Counted from the stretch's first letter, positions 7,361 through 16,313 are shown. The stretch is DNA of 32,359 nucleotides from RGIG6307 sp964424345 (GCA_964424345.1 CAYRIK010000018.1:1-32359); one strand, 5' to 3'. Program-made: numbers and translations. Notes: generated by a model from the letters alone, not told the origin.

Positions 7361-8332
7361 TTAGTTATCCTCTAATAATTCCTTATAAAACTCAGAATAA
7401 TCCTTTCTTTGTGCTTTGATAAAATTGATCGCAGCAGATGGATGAACATTGCATGCACCAGTCAGCATATATGGCACATCAAATCCCCACACAGCACCAC
7501 TTTCCCTAACTTTAGGCATTTCCTCTGCAATAAAATCCAAAACAGGTCGGATTCGATATTTTGGATTTCTCAAAAAGGAAAGTAACGATTCCATATGACA
7601 ATTTCCAGCACCACGTCCCATTCCACTGATCGTACCATCTAAAAAGCTGGCACCAAAACGCATCGCTTCTATCGTATTTGCAAATGCAAGCTGCTGATTG
7701 TTGTGCGTATGCACCCCAATCTTTTTGCCGTATTTATCTGCAATCTCTTTATATAATTGTGTAAAACGAACAGCCTGTTCCGGAAACAATACCCCAAAAC
7801 TATCTACCAGATAAATGACATCTACATGGGTTCTGCAAAGAAGCTCTAAGCCCTTTTTCAATTCATCTTCCTGAATTTTGGAGATTGCCATAATATTTAC
7901 ACAAGTTTCATACCCTTTTTCATACGCATCTTCGATCATTTCTATCGCAAGCGGAAGCTGATAAATGTATGTTGCAATACGAATCATATCGATTACACTT
8001 TCTGAACGAGGCAAAATATCACGTTTAAAATTAGTACGCCCTACATCTGCCATAACAGAAATTTTTAAATCGGTATCGTTATTGCCTACAATTTTTCGGA
8101 TATCTTCCTCTTTGGTAAATTTCCATTTTCCAAACTCTTCTTCTCGAAACATATCCGTATCCGCTTTATAACCAAATTCCATATAATCAATGCCGGCTTT
8201 GACATTCGTTTCATATAATCTTTTTACAAATTCATCGCTGAATGCAAAATTATTTACAATACCGCCATCTCGAATGGTAGCATCTAAAATTCTGATATCT
8301 CTTCTAAAATCCACGAGTGTGTTGTTCTCCAT
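7361..8332 (-). CDS. DRE-TIM family aldolase / metallolyase of unknown substrate
   Basis: A 323-residue TIM-barrel protein of the HMG-CoA lyase / 4-hydroxy-2-oxovalerate aldolase / isopropylmalate synthase superfamily. The N-terminal DATIRDGG (17-24) supplies the Arg-Asp pair, HTH (208-210) the metal-binding histidines, and GMGRGAGN (237-244) the glycine-rich loop, so divalent-metal-dependent C-C bond chemistry on a 2-oxo acid is expected. It lacks the regulatory domain of isopropylmalate synthases. The start at 8332 is preceded by AAAGGGGA; an upstream in-frame ATG at 8446 would place the promoter inside the gene and was rejected. It is the first gene of an operon with rbsK and has a near-perfect promoter and an operator-like repeat. 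Confidence 0.75.
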   Translation of the reverse strand: MENNTLVDFRRDIRILDATIRDGGIVNNFAFSDEFVKRLYETNVKAGIDYMEFGYKADTDMFREEEFGKWKFTKEEDIRKIVGNNDTDLKISVMADVGRTNFKRDILPRSESVIDMIRIATYIYQLPLAIEMIEDAYEKGYETCVNIMAISKIQEDELKKGLELLCRTHVDVIYLVDSFGVLFPEQAVRFTQLYKEIADKYGKKIGVHTHNNQQLAFANTIEAMRFGASFLDGTISGMGRGAGNCHMESLLSFLRNPKYRIRPVLDFIAEEMPKVRESGAVWGFDVPYMLTGACNVHPSAAINFIKAQRKDYSEFYKELLEDN

Positions 8333-8355
8333 ATACAAATCCCCTTTCCAGCCAA

Positions 8356-8376
8356 GCACTTTCGCACTTTTAAGTG
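8356..8376. promoter_or_regulatory. Operator-like repeat in the aldolase leader
   Basis: Two direct copies of GCACTTT (8356-8362, 8364-8370) run into AAGTG, giving the inverted repeat CACTT-TT-AAGTG (8365-8376). It sits directly downstream of the aldolase -10 box, where a bound repressor would block transcription. The cognate regulator is not identified. Confidence 0.45.
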
Positions 8377-8384
8377 TTAAAGTC

Positions 8385-8413
8385 ATTATATGGGCCTCTG
8401 AAACAAATGTCAA
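8385..8413 (-). promoter_or_regulatory. Consensus promoter of the aldolase-rbsK operon
   Basis: Minus strand TTGACA (8408-8413), exactly 17 bp, TATAAT (8385-8390): a perfect vegetative promoter. Such strength with a repeat at the start of the transcript suggests control by a repressor. Confidence 0.8.
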
Positions 8414-8430
8414 GGCAGATGATTTTTTTA

Positions 8431-8459
8431 ATGACGATTTCGACAAAATATGCTATAGT
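8431..8459 (+). promoter_or_regulatory. Promoter of the HAD phosphatase gene
   Basis: ATGACG (8431-8436), 17-bp spacer, TATAGT (8454-8459), 32 bp before the start codon. It is divergent from the aldolase promoter with about 17 bp between the two -35 boxes. Confidence 0.5.
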
Positions 8460-8490
8460 GAGTGCTGACTTTTATCGAAAGGATTTTTGT

Positions 8491-9297
8491 ATGAATAAAA
8501 AATTAGCTATTTTTGATTTAGACGGAACATTGACTAATTCCGAAAAAAAAGTAACGCCTGCTACAAAAGCAGCTGTTTTAGATATCATGGAACGTGGACA
8601 TAAATGTATACTCGCCTCCGGAAGACCCGTTGCCGGCATCACACACATTGCCAATGAACTGGAATTTGAAACACATGGCGGCTATATTCTTGCCTACAAT
8701 GGTGCTAAAATCTTAAACTACCAGACAAATGAAGTCATTTATCAACAAACCGTTGACCATGCCCTGCTTCCTTTGCTGTTTTCTTTTGCAAAAGAGCATA
8801 ACTGCGGCATTATGACTTACAGCAATGACGCTATCATATCAGGAAACGGCATCAATGAGTATGTCAACATTGAAAGTTTCATCACAGGACTTCCTATCAA
8901 GGAAGTAGAAAACTTTGCAGAATATATTTCCTTCCCAATCAATAAATGCCTGATGTGTACAGATCCTGACCACGCAGCAGAATGTGAAATACTGTTGAGA
9001 GACTTAGTTGGCGATCGTTTAAATGTATTCCGTTCCGAACCATTTTTTATCGAAATCACACCTATTGGTGTAGATAAAGCTGCTTCTCTTGAAAAAATCT
9101 TGCCAATCCTTGATATCAAACAAGAAAACTGTATCGCTTTCGGCGATGGTTTCAATGATATCAGCATGATAAAATTTGCAGGTATCGGTGTTGCCATGGG
9201 AAATGCTCAGCAGGTCGTAAAAGACGCTGCCGATATCATTACTCTGACCAATGATGAAGATGGTATTATACCAATCTTACAGAAATATTTTTCTTAA
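8491..9297 (+). CDS. Cof-type HAD-superfamily phosphatase
   Basis: A 268-residue HAD hydrolase of the Cof (type IIB cap) subfamily, which removes phosphate from sugar phosphates, FMN or similar small molecules. Motif I is DLDGT (9-13, nucleophile Asp9 and acid/base Asp11), motif II is LASGRP, and motif IV is FGDGFNDISMI followed by GVAMGNA, all intact. The cap lies between motifs II and III. The start at 8491 follows AAAGGA; an ATG at 8374 in frame would run through the divergent promoter region and was rejected. It is divergent from the aldolase-rbsK operon and could dephosphorylate a product of that pathway (inference from position only). Confidence 0.85.
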   Translation: MNKKLAIFDLDGTLTNSEKKVTPATKAAVLDIMERGHKCILASGRPVAGITHIANELEFETHGGYILAYNGAKILNYQTNEVIYQQTVDHALLPLLFSFAKEHNCGIMTYSNDAIISGNGINEYVNIESFITGLPIKEVENFAEYISFPINKCLMCTDPDHAAECEILLRDLVGDRLNVFRSEPFFIEITPIGVDKAASLEKILPILDIKQENCIAFGDGFNDISMIKFAGIGVAMGNAQQVVKDAADIITLTNDEDGIIPILQKYFS

Positions 9298-9315
9298 TTA
9301 TCCGCTTGATACTTT

Positions 9316-9347
9316 AAAAATCCCTCAGAAACTGAGGGATTTTTTTG
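9316..9347. terminator. Terminator after the HAD gene
   Basis: Stem AAAAATCCCTCAG / CTGAGGGATTTTT with an AAA loop, T run on the plus side and A run on the minus side, placed between convergent genes. Confidence 0.85.
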
Positions 9348-9350
9348 TTT

Positions 9351-9375
9351 ACTAGAAAATTACTCATTTCCTAGT
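9351..9375. repeat. 25-bp intergenic palindrome, copy C (best conserved)
   Basis: Arms ACTAGAAAAT and ATTTCCTAGT around TACTC. Here the pairing extends outward: TTTTTGTTT before and AAACAAAAA after (9342-9384), giving a 19-bp stem with one mismatch. It abuts the HAD terminator. Confidence 0.7.
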
Positions 9376-9392
9376 AAACAAAAATGTTTTTA

Positions 9393-10352
9393 TTATTTAC
9401 CATATTTTTCTGCATTCAGGAAAATTGGATTTGTCCATGCATAATGATTGTCTTTATCAACGATAGTAAGTCGTACATAAGGATATGGACCAGCCCAATG
9501 CTTTAAGCTTATTTCAACGTGTGTTAAATCTCCATTTTCAGAACGTACTACTTTGGTTGGATGTCCGTCACAATGTAATCTTACTTTTGCAACAGGAGAG
9601 CAATTGATTACAACTTTTTCATTTTCCTCATCTACGTAGAAATCATAGATTTCAGGACCACAAGAAGAATAGAATGCACCTTCTTCTAATGCCGTTAAAA
9701 TGTCATTGATATTATTCTTGGCATTTACCATAACCCAACCATTGCAATGCTGATATTTCTGATGTCCATCATCTGTAGCAGCACCCCAAATGCGTATACC
9801 TTCTCCTAATAACTCATCCCAGTATAAAGCATCTTTGTCCATGTCATCTTCGATTACGCATCCGCTGTTCCAGATTTCCATAGCAAAATTGCCTTTTAAT
9901 TTGTCAAAATAACGTGCTGGAGTTGAGCTCCATTCTGGATGGCAATACATGGTAAGGTTCTTCTTCGCATGAATTTCGTCCAAATATGGCTGATACTCTT
10001 CCTGTGTAGGAGCAACCGCTGATTTGAATGTTTCATCCTGCTCAAAACCATTTCCATCTTCTTTAGAAGGGCCAAGACATACTGTATGGAAGCAACGGAA
10101 ACCGCCGCCTGATACTCTAATCGCACCATTGTCAAATTCCATACCTGGAATAATTGTTAAACCTTCTTCTGGAGCAAAATCCTTGAAATTATAATTTCTA
10201 TGGTCTGTGATTGCCAAAAAATCATATCCATTTGCTTTAAAAAGTTTAATTACTTCTTCTGGGGTCAACTTTCCATCAGAACGGGTAGTATGTGTATGTA
10301 AACCACCCTTTAACATTTTGTTGTCTGCCACAAAAGCCTGCTGTCTTATCAT
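9393..10352 (-). CDS. PHP-domain metal-dependent phosphoesterase
   Basis: A 319-residue PHP (polymerase and histidinol phosphatase) domain protein. Metal-ligand motifs are HTHTTRSDG (residues 19-27), ITDH (48-51), the glutamate in PGMEF (72), CHPEW (137-141) and ATDDGH (192-197), so the trinuclear site appears complete. About 100 C-terminal residues form a beta-rich extension. Family members hydrolyse phosphate esters of nucleotides or sugars; no substrate can be named. The start follows AAGGAA. The gene begins 25 bp after the gyrA stop on the same strand without an intervening terminator, so it is likely the last gene of the dnaN-gyrA run. Confidence 0.82.
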   Translation of the reverse strand: MIRQQAFVADNKMLKGGLHTHTTRSDGKLTPEEVIKLFKANGYDFLAITDHRNYNFKDFAPEEGLTIIPGMEFDNGAIRVSGGGFRCFHTVCLGPSKEDGNGFEQDETFKSAVAPTQEEYQPYLDEIHAKKNLTMYCHPEWSSTPARYFDKLKGNFAMEIWNSGCVIEDDMDKDALYWDELLGEGIRIWGAATDDGHQKYQHCNGWVMVNAKNNINDILTALEEGAFYSSCGPEIYDFYVDEENEKVVINCSPVAKVRLHCDGHPTKVVRSENGDLTHVEISLKHWAGPYPYVRLTIVDKDNHYAWTNPIFLNAEKYGK

Positions 10353-10377
10353 AACAAATTCCTTCTTTCCTGTTGGA

Positions 10378-12879
10378 CTATTCTTCTTCTGTTACAAGAA
10401 TATCCTCATCCTGCAGTTCTTCCTCATCTGCATCTTCAAATTCTCTCTGAACCAATGCAATCTGAGCTACTTTTATACCTGCATCCATATTTATTAATTT
10501 AACACCTGACGTAATACGTTTCAAGATGTTTATGTCATTTACTCGAATTTGAATGATAACGCCCTCTGTTGTAATCATCATCACTTCATTGTCTTCGTTT
10601 ACAGCCTTAAATCCAACCAGATTTCCGGTCTTTTCTGTAATGTTATAACATTTTACACCTTTACCGCCACGATTTTGTACATTAAATTCGTCAACTTCTG
10701 TACGTTTGCCCATACCAAATTCAGATGCAAATAACATTGTTTCGCCATCAGAATCAATCTGCATACCGATTACTTCGTCATCTTCATCTACATTCATACC
10801 GATTACGCCCATAGAAGTACGTCCTGTCGCTCTAACGTCAGTTTCCTTAAAGCGAATACACATACCCTTCTTTGTAGCCATAAAGATTTCTGAATCTTTG
10901 TTTGTCACCTTTACTTCAATTAATTCATCATCTTCACGAATAACGATTGCATTCAGACCATTCTTACGAATATTTTCGTACTCAACCAAAGGAGTTTTCT
11001 TTGCAATGCCTCGTTTTGTAACCATAAACAGATTGGTATCCTCTGTATATTCTTTGATTGCAATCATTGCAGAAATCTTTTCGCCTGCATCTAACTGAAG
11101 TAAATTAACGATAGCAGTACCACGAGCTGTTCTGGATGCTTCTGGAATTTCAAATGCCTTCATGCGGTATACACGTCCTTTGTTTGTAAAGAACAACAGA
11201 TAGTGGTGTGTAGTTGTCATGAGCAGATCTGTAATACAGTCATCTGCAATTGTCTGCATACCCTTAATGCCTTTACCACCGCGATTTTGTGCTTTGAAAT
11301 TATCTACAGTCATACGCTTGATATAACCTAAGTTTGTCATTGCAATGACGGTATCGCCTTTTTCAATCATATCTTCATCTGTCACTTCAGAATCGTCTAT
11401 GCCAATCTTTGTACGTCTGTCATCTCCGTACTTTTCTGCAATGGCAGAAATTTCACTTTTGATAACACCCAATAACTTTTTCTCGTCACCTAAAATGTCT
11501 TTGTAATAAGCAATACGTGCCAGCAATTCTTCATGTTCCTTTTCCAGCTTTTCACGTTCCAGACCTGTCAATGCCTTTAAACGCATATCTACGATAGCCT
11601 GTGCCTGCACTTCGCTAAGACCAAAACGTTCCAAAAGTCGCTGTTTTGCAGCACTTACATTTTCACTGCTGCGAATAATGTGGATAACTTCGTCAATATC
11701 ATCTAATGCTGTTAATAAGCCCTGTAAAATATGGTCTCTTTCTTCGGCTTTGTTTAAATCATATTTTGTACGGCGAGTAACAACCTCTTCCTGATGCTTC
11801 AAGTAAGAAGTCAGCATATCTAAAAGATTTAATACCTTTGGCTGATTATCAACTAATGCTAACATAATTACGCCAAATGTATCCTGAAGCTGTGTATGCT
11901 TATAAAGCTGGTTTAAAATTACGTTTGCATTCACATCACGACGTAATTCTACTACAACTCGTACACCTTCACGATTGGATTCATCACGAATTGCTGTGAT
12001 ACCATCAATCTTTTTTAATTTTACTAATTCTGCAATCTTCATGATAAGATTTGCTTTATTTACCATGTATGGAAGCTCTGTTGCTACAATCTGACTCTTA
12101 CCGTTTGGCAATACTTCGATATCTGTCACTGCACGAACTTTAATCTTACCGCGTCCTGTTCTATAGGCTTCATCAATGCCTTTTGTTCCGAGGATGCAAG
12201 CACCTGTTGGAAAATCAGGTGCTTTTACGATATCCATTACTTCTTCGATTTCTGTTGTACGATTTTCCTCTACATAGTTGTCGATAATCTTTACTACCGC
12301 AGCAATGACTTCTCTGAGGTTATGAGGCGGAATGTTTGTAGCCATACCAACAGCGATACCTGTTGTACCATTTACCAAAAGATTTGGATAACGGCTTGGC
12401 AATACAACTGGTTCTTTTTCGGTCTCATCAAAGTTTGGAACAAAATCAACGGTATCTTTGTTGATATCTGCAAGCATTTCCATAGAAATCTTTGTCAATC
12501 GTGCTTCTGTGTAACGCATAGCAGCAGCACCGTCACCGTCCATAGAACCAAAGTTTCCATGGCCGTCTACTAACGGATAACGGGTATTCCAATCCTGAGC
12601 CATATTTACCAATGCACCATAAATAGAGCTGTCACCATGTGGGTGATATTTACCCATTGTATCACCGACGATACGGGCACTCTTACGATGAGGCTTATCA
12701 GGACCATTGTTTAATTCTATCATAGAGTATAAAATACGACGCTGTACAGGCTTTAAACCATCTCTTGCATCAGGCAATGCTCTTGCCGCGATTACGCTCA
12801 TGGCGTAATCGATATAACTGGTTTCCATGGTCTTTTTTAAATCCACAGCATGTATTTTATCAAAAATTTGCTCGTCCAT
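10378..12879 (-). CDS. gyrA: DNA gyrase subunit A
   Basis: An 833-residue type IIA topoisomerase subunit that, with GyrB, introduces negative supercoils. The breakage-reunion domain carries the catalytic tyrosine in AMRYTEARL (Tyr123). The quinolone region reads HPHGDSSIYGALV (79-91): the serine equivalent to E. coli Ser83 is present (Ser84), but the position of Asp87 is Gly88. The C-terminal beta-pinwheel has the GyrA box QNRGGKG at 531-537, which distinguishes it from ParC, plus a second RGGKG-type repeat later. An acidic tail ends the protein. GGA precedes the ATG, and the gap to gyrB is 21 bp, so the two are co-transcribed. Confidence 0.97.
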   Translation of the reverse strand: MDEQIFDKIHAVDLKKTMETSYIDYAMSVIAARALPDARDGLKPVQRRILYSMIELNNGPDKPHRKSARIVGDTMGKYHPHGDSSIYGALVNMAQDWNTRYPLVDGHGNFGSMDGDGAAAMRYTEARLTKISMEMLADINKDTVDFVPNFDETEKEPVVLPSRYPNLLVNGTTGIAVGMATNIPPHNLREVIAAVVKIIDNYVEENRTTEIEEVMDIVKAPDFPTGACILGTKGIDEAYRTGRGKIKVRAVTDIEVLPNGKSQIVATELPYMVNKANLIMKIAELVKLKKIDGITAIRDESNREGVRVVVELRRDVNANVILNQLYKHTQLQDTFGVIMLALVDNQPKVLNLLDMLTSYLKHQEEVVTRRTKYDLNKAEERDHILQGLLTALDDIDEVIHIIRSSENVSAAKQRLLERFGLSEVQAQAIVDMRLKALTGLEREKLEKEHEELLARIAYYKDILGDEKKLLGVIKSEISAIAEKYGDDRRTKIGIDDSEVTDEDMIEKGDTVIAMTNLGYIKRMTVDNFKAQNRGGKGIKGMQTIADDCITDLLMTTTHHYLLFFTNKGRVYRMKAFEIPEASRTARGTAIVNLLQLDAGEKISAMIAIKEYTEDTNLFMVTKRGIAKKTPLVEYENIRKNGLNAIVIREDDELIEVKVTNKDSEIFMATKKGMCIRFKETDVRATGRTSMGVIGMNVDEDDEVIGMQIDSDGETMLFASEFGMGKRTEVDEFNVQNRGGKGVKCYNITEKTGNLVGFKAVNEDNEVMMITTEGVIIQIRVNDINILKRITSGVKLINMDAGIKVAQIALVQREFEDADEEELQDEDILVTEEE

Positions 12880-12900
12880 CTTTATATCCTTTTCCTTTCA

Positions 12901-14952
12901 CTAAATGTCAAGATTCTTAACAAACTTGGCATTCGCTTCAATAAACTCTCTACGAGGCTCAACCTTATCGCCCATTAATGTAGTAAAGGTTAAATCGATT
13001 TCTGATTCTGTTTCTTCATCAATGTCCACACGAAGCAAAATACGCTTTTCAGGGTCCATAGTTGTTTCCCAAAGCTGGTCTGCATCCATTTCACCAAGAC
13101 CTTTATAACGCTGAATCTTATTCTGCTGGTCACGTCCTACTTCCTTGAGAATATTGTCTAATTCTTCATCGCTGTACGCATACCATACTTTCTTATTACG
13201 CTCCAGCTTGTAAAGTGGTGGCTGTGCCAAATATACATGTCCCTGCTTAATCAATTCAGGCATAAAACGATACAAGAATGTAAGCAGAAGTGTACTGATA
13301 TGAGCACCATCTACATCGGCATCCGTCATAAGGATAATCTTATGGTAACGCAGTTTGCTGATATCAAAATCTTCATGGATACCTGTACCAAACGCTGTAA
13401 TCATAGCTTTGATTTCGGCATTTGCATAAATTTTATCAATACGAGCCTTTTCTACGTTCAAAATCTTACCACGAAGCGGTAAGATTGCCTGTGTTGCTCT
13501 GGAACGGGCACTCTTTGCACTTCCGCCGGCGGAATCACCCTCTACGATGTAAATTTCACAGTTACGAGGATCTTTGTCTGTACAGTCTGCTAATTTACCA
13601 GGTAATGCCATGCTGTCCAATGCAGTTTTACGACGTGTCAATTCTCTTGCCTTACGAGCAGCTTCTCTTGCTCTTTGTGCCAAAACAGATTTTTCGCAAA
13701 TAATCTTTGCAACAGCAGGATTCTGCTCTAAGAAATATGTGAGCTGTTCAGATACAACACTGTCAACGGCATATCTTGCTTCACTATTGCCTAATTTCTG
13801 CTTTGTCTGACCTTCAAACTGAGGTTCTCCAATCTTCACGCTGATAATTGCAGTAAGACCTTCTCTAATATCTTCACCAGATAAATTTGGTTCACTGTCT
13901 TTTAATAATTTATTTTTTCTTGCATAGTCGTTAAATGTTTTTGTAAGTGCATTTCTAAAACCAACTAAATGCGTACCACCTTCTGGTGTATTAATGTTAT
14001 TTACAAAGCTGTATACACTCTCTGTATAAGAATCGTTATGCTGAAGTGCAACTTCTACATAAACGTCATTTTTTGTACCTTCAAAGTACATAATATCTTC
14101 GTAAAGTGCTTCTTTAGAACGGTTTAAATACGTAACAAATTCCTTGATACCGCCTTCGTAGTAAAACTCCACTTTTTTCTCTTTTGCTGGCTTGGAATTA
14201 TTGTCCACATCCTGTGGAAGTTGTCCACATTCCTGTGCATCATTCTCTGCTCTTTCCACAAGTTCTGTGAGTTGTCCACTGAGTTCTTCACCATCTAAAA
14301 CAACGCTCTTTGCTTCTTCGCTTCGCTTATCAACAAGCACAATGCGAAGTCCCTTTGTAAGGAATGCCATCTCACGAAGTCTTTGCTTTAATATATCAAA
14401 TTCATATACCGTTGTCTCGGTAAAAATTTCTTCATCAGGCTTAAATGTAATTGCAGAACCAGTCTGTTCTAAGTCACATTCCCCAATCTGCTGTAACGCA
14501 TAGCATACATTTCCACGCTCATAACGCTGCTTATATATTTTACCGCCCTGATAGATTGTAACTTCCAGCCATTTAGATAATGCGTTTACAACAGACGCAC
14601 CTACACCATGCAGACCGCCAGATACTTTATATCCGCCGCCGCCAAACTTTCCACCTGCATGAAGAACAGTAAATACAACCTCAACAGCCGGTTTTCCAGT
14701 TTTTTGGTTAATACCAACCGGAATACCACGTCCATTATCTGTTACGGTGATGGAATTATCTTCGTTGATGGTTACAACAATTTTATTACAAACACCAGCC
14801 AGAGCCTCGTCTACTGCATTATCTACAATTTCGTAAACTAAATGATGTAAACCTCTGCTGGATGTACTGCCGATATACATACCAGGTCGTCTTCTAACGG
14901 CTTCCAATCCCTCTAATACCTGTATTTGGTCTGCACCATACTCATTGCTCAT
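12901..14952 (-). CDS. gyrB: DNA gyrase subunit B
   Basis: A 683-residue ATPase subunit of gyrase. The GHKL ATP site is formed by EIVDNAVDEA (41-50), DNGRGIP (72-78) and GGLHGVG (112-118); the TOPRIM metal site by EGDSAGGSA (471-479) and DADVDG (544-549). It is about 45 residues longer than Bacillus subtilis GyrB. The extra length is a charged, Gln/Asn-rich segment at about 212-260, just before the EFYYEGGIKEF strand of the transducer domain; the DNA for it contains TGTGGACAA twice, one base off a DnaA box. AGGTGA lies upstream. The gap to recF is 36 bp. Confidence 0.97.
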   Translation of the reverse strand: MSNEYGADQIQVLEGLEAVRRRPGMYIGSTSSRGLHHLVYEIVDNAVDEALAGVCNKIVVTINEDNSITVTDNGRGIPVGINQKTGKPAVEVVFTVLHAGGKFGGGGYKVSGGLHGVGASVVNALSKWLEVTIYQGGKIYKQRYERGNVCYALQQIGECDLEQTGSAITFKPDEEIFTETTVYEFDILKQRLREMAFLTKGLRIVLVDKRSEEAKSVVLDGEELSGQLTELVERAENDAQECGQLPQDVDNNSKPAKEKKVEFYYEGGIKEFVTYLNRSKEALYEDIMYFEGTKNDVYVEVALQHNDSYTESVYSFVNNINTPEGGTHLVGFRNALTKTFNDYARKNKLLKDSEPNLSGEDIREGLTAIISVKIGEPQFEGQTKQKLGNSEARYAVDSVVSEQLTYFLEQNPAVAKIICEKSVLAQRAREAARKARELTRRKTALDSMALPGKLADCTDKDPRNCEIYIVEGDSAGGSAKSARSRATQAILPLRGKILNVEKARIDKIYANAEIKAMITAFGTGIHEDFDISKLRYHKIILMTDADVDGAHISTLLLTFLYRFMPELIKQGHVYLAQPPLYKLERNKKVWYAYSDEELDNILKEVGRDQQNKIQRYKGLGEMDADQLWETTMDPEKRILLRVDIDEETESEIDLTFTTLMGDKVEPRREFIEANAKFVKNLDI

Positions 14953-14988
14953 TTATGTCACCTATCCCTTTCATTAAACACGAAAAGT

Positions 14989-16074
14989 TTAATTTTCACT
15001 CGTTACTGTACCTGCAGTAACTTTAAATATCTTGTTTACTTCAAATCTGTTATTGATAAATTCATTCAAACCGGTACATGTAATAATTGTCTGAATATCG
15101 CCTATACTATCTAACAGATGATTTTGTCTGTTGCTGTCAAGCTCTGACAACACATCATCCAACAAAAGCACAGGAGTATCCTTTGTCACCCTCTTTACCA
15201 GTTCGATCTCAGCTAACTTTAAGGATAATGCTGCCGTTCTTTGCTGTCCCTGTGACCCAAATTTACGGATATCACAGTCTGCAATCTTAAAGCAGCAATC
15301 ATCTTTATGAGGACCCGAAGAGGTCTGACAGAATTTTAGATCCCGTTCCCTGTTCGCAGCTACTTTGGCTTCTAAAAGCTCCGCTTTTGTATCTGCTTCA
15401 TAGGAAACCGATAATTCTTCCCGTTCACCTGATAATTTACGATGGATATCGTAAATGATGTCGTTTAACATCTCAATAAAATCAGCTCGTCTTTGAATGA
15501 TTTGAGTGCCATAATATACAAGCTGCTCATCCCATATATCCAAAGTGTCCTTCAAAGACGGACTGAACATAATATCTCTTAACAGTTTATTTCGATTGTT
15601 TAAGATTTTATTGTATTGGTTTAAATTATATAAATACGTTTTATCTAACTGACACAATTCCATGTCAATAAAACGTCTTCTTTCACTTGGTCCATTTTTA
15701 ATGATCGCCAAATCCTCAGGAGAAAAAAACACGACATTTAACAGACCAATCAACTCAGAAGCCTTTTTAATCTTCTGACCATTGATTGCAATGCCCTTTG
15801 TCTTATATTGGCGTAAATGCATATCGATGCGATACTCCAAGCTGTTTTTTTCTATCATACTGCGGATATGGGATTCCTGTTGCTGAAACTGAATGATCTC
15901 TTTATCCTTGCTGCCCTTGTGTGATTTTGTTGTGGCGGATAAATAGATTGCTTCAAGAATGTTTGTCTTTCCCTGTGCATTATCCCCATACAAAATATTA
16001 ACACCTTTGTCAAAGGCTAATTGCAGACTATCGTAATTTCGATAATTTGCAAGCTCTATTGATTTGATGATCAT
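14989..16074 (-). CDS. recF: DNA replication and repair protein RecF
   Basis: A 361-residue SMC-like ATPase that helps load RecA at gaps with RecO and RecR. Walker A is GDNAQGKTN (30-38), the ABC signature region is SQGQQRTAALS, and Walker B is PVLLLDDVLSELD. Length and domain order are normal. Its start overlaps the end of the S4 gene by four bases (ATGA), so translation is coupled. The position between yaaA and gyrB is the classical Firmicute order. Confidence 0.95.
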   Translation of the reverse strand: MIIKSIELANYRNYDSLQLAFDKGVNILYGDNAQGKTNILEAIYLSATTKSHKGSKDKEIIQFQQQESHIRSMIEKNSLEYRIDMHLRQYKTKGIAINGQKIKKASELIGLLNVVFFSPEDLAIIKNGPSERRRFIDMELCQLDKTYLYNLNQYNKILNNRNKLLRDIMFSPSLKDTLDIWDEQLVYYGTQIIQRRADFIEMLNDIIYDIHRKLSGEREELSVSYEADTKAELLEAKVAANRERDLKFCQTSSGPHKDDCCFKIADCDIRKFGSQGQQRTAALSLKLAEIELVKRVTKDTPVLLLDDVLSELDSNRQNHLLDSIGDIQTIITCTGLNEFINNRFEVNKIFKVTAGTVTSEN

Positions 16075-16289
16075 TTGGAACTTCCTTCAATCACAAAAGA
16101 ATGTCCGTCAAATGCAATGACATCTCCAGGTACACATTTTTTACCACGCTGTGTTTCCACAACGCCGTTTAAAGTTACTTCACCTTCCTGAACAGCATAT
16201 TTTGCATCCAGTCCGCTTTCTACTAAACCTGCAAGCTTTAACGCCTGACCAAGCTTGATAAACTCATCTCTAATATAAATTTTTTGCAT
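16071..16289 (-). CDS. yaaA: S4-domain RNA-binding protein YaaA
   Basis: A 72-residue protein made of one S4 RNA-binding domain: EFIKLGQALKLAGL (9-22), then EGEVTLNGVVETQRGKKCVPGDVI (35-58, split here by function into the S4 turn and the basic RGKK patch). The family is linked to ribosome assembly or 50S binding. It is the usual small gene between dnaN and recF, overlaps recF by four bases and lies 24 bp after dnaN. Confidence 0.92.
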   Translation of the reverse strand: MQKIYIRDEFIKLGQALKLAGLVESGLDAKYAVQEGEVTLNGVVETQRGKKCVPGDVIAFDGHSFVIEGSSK

Positions 16290-16313
16290 AACTGACTCCT
16301 GTATTTAAATTTA

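Noticed and set aside
8439..8445. Spo0A-box match (TTCGACA) in the HAD promoter
   Set aside because: A single heptamer is expected several times by chance in a window this size.
8374..8490. Longer N-terminus for the HAD protein
   Set aside because: The extension would cross the divergent promoter region; the ATG at 8491 has AAAGGA and the normal DLDGT start.
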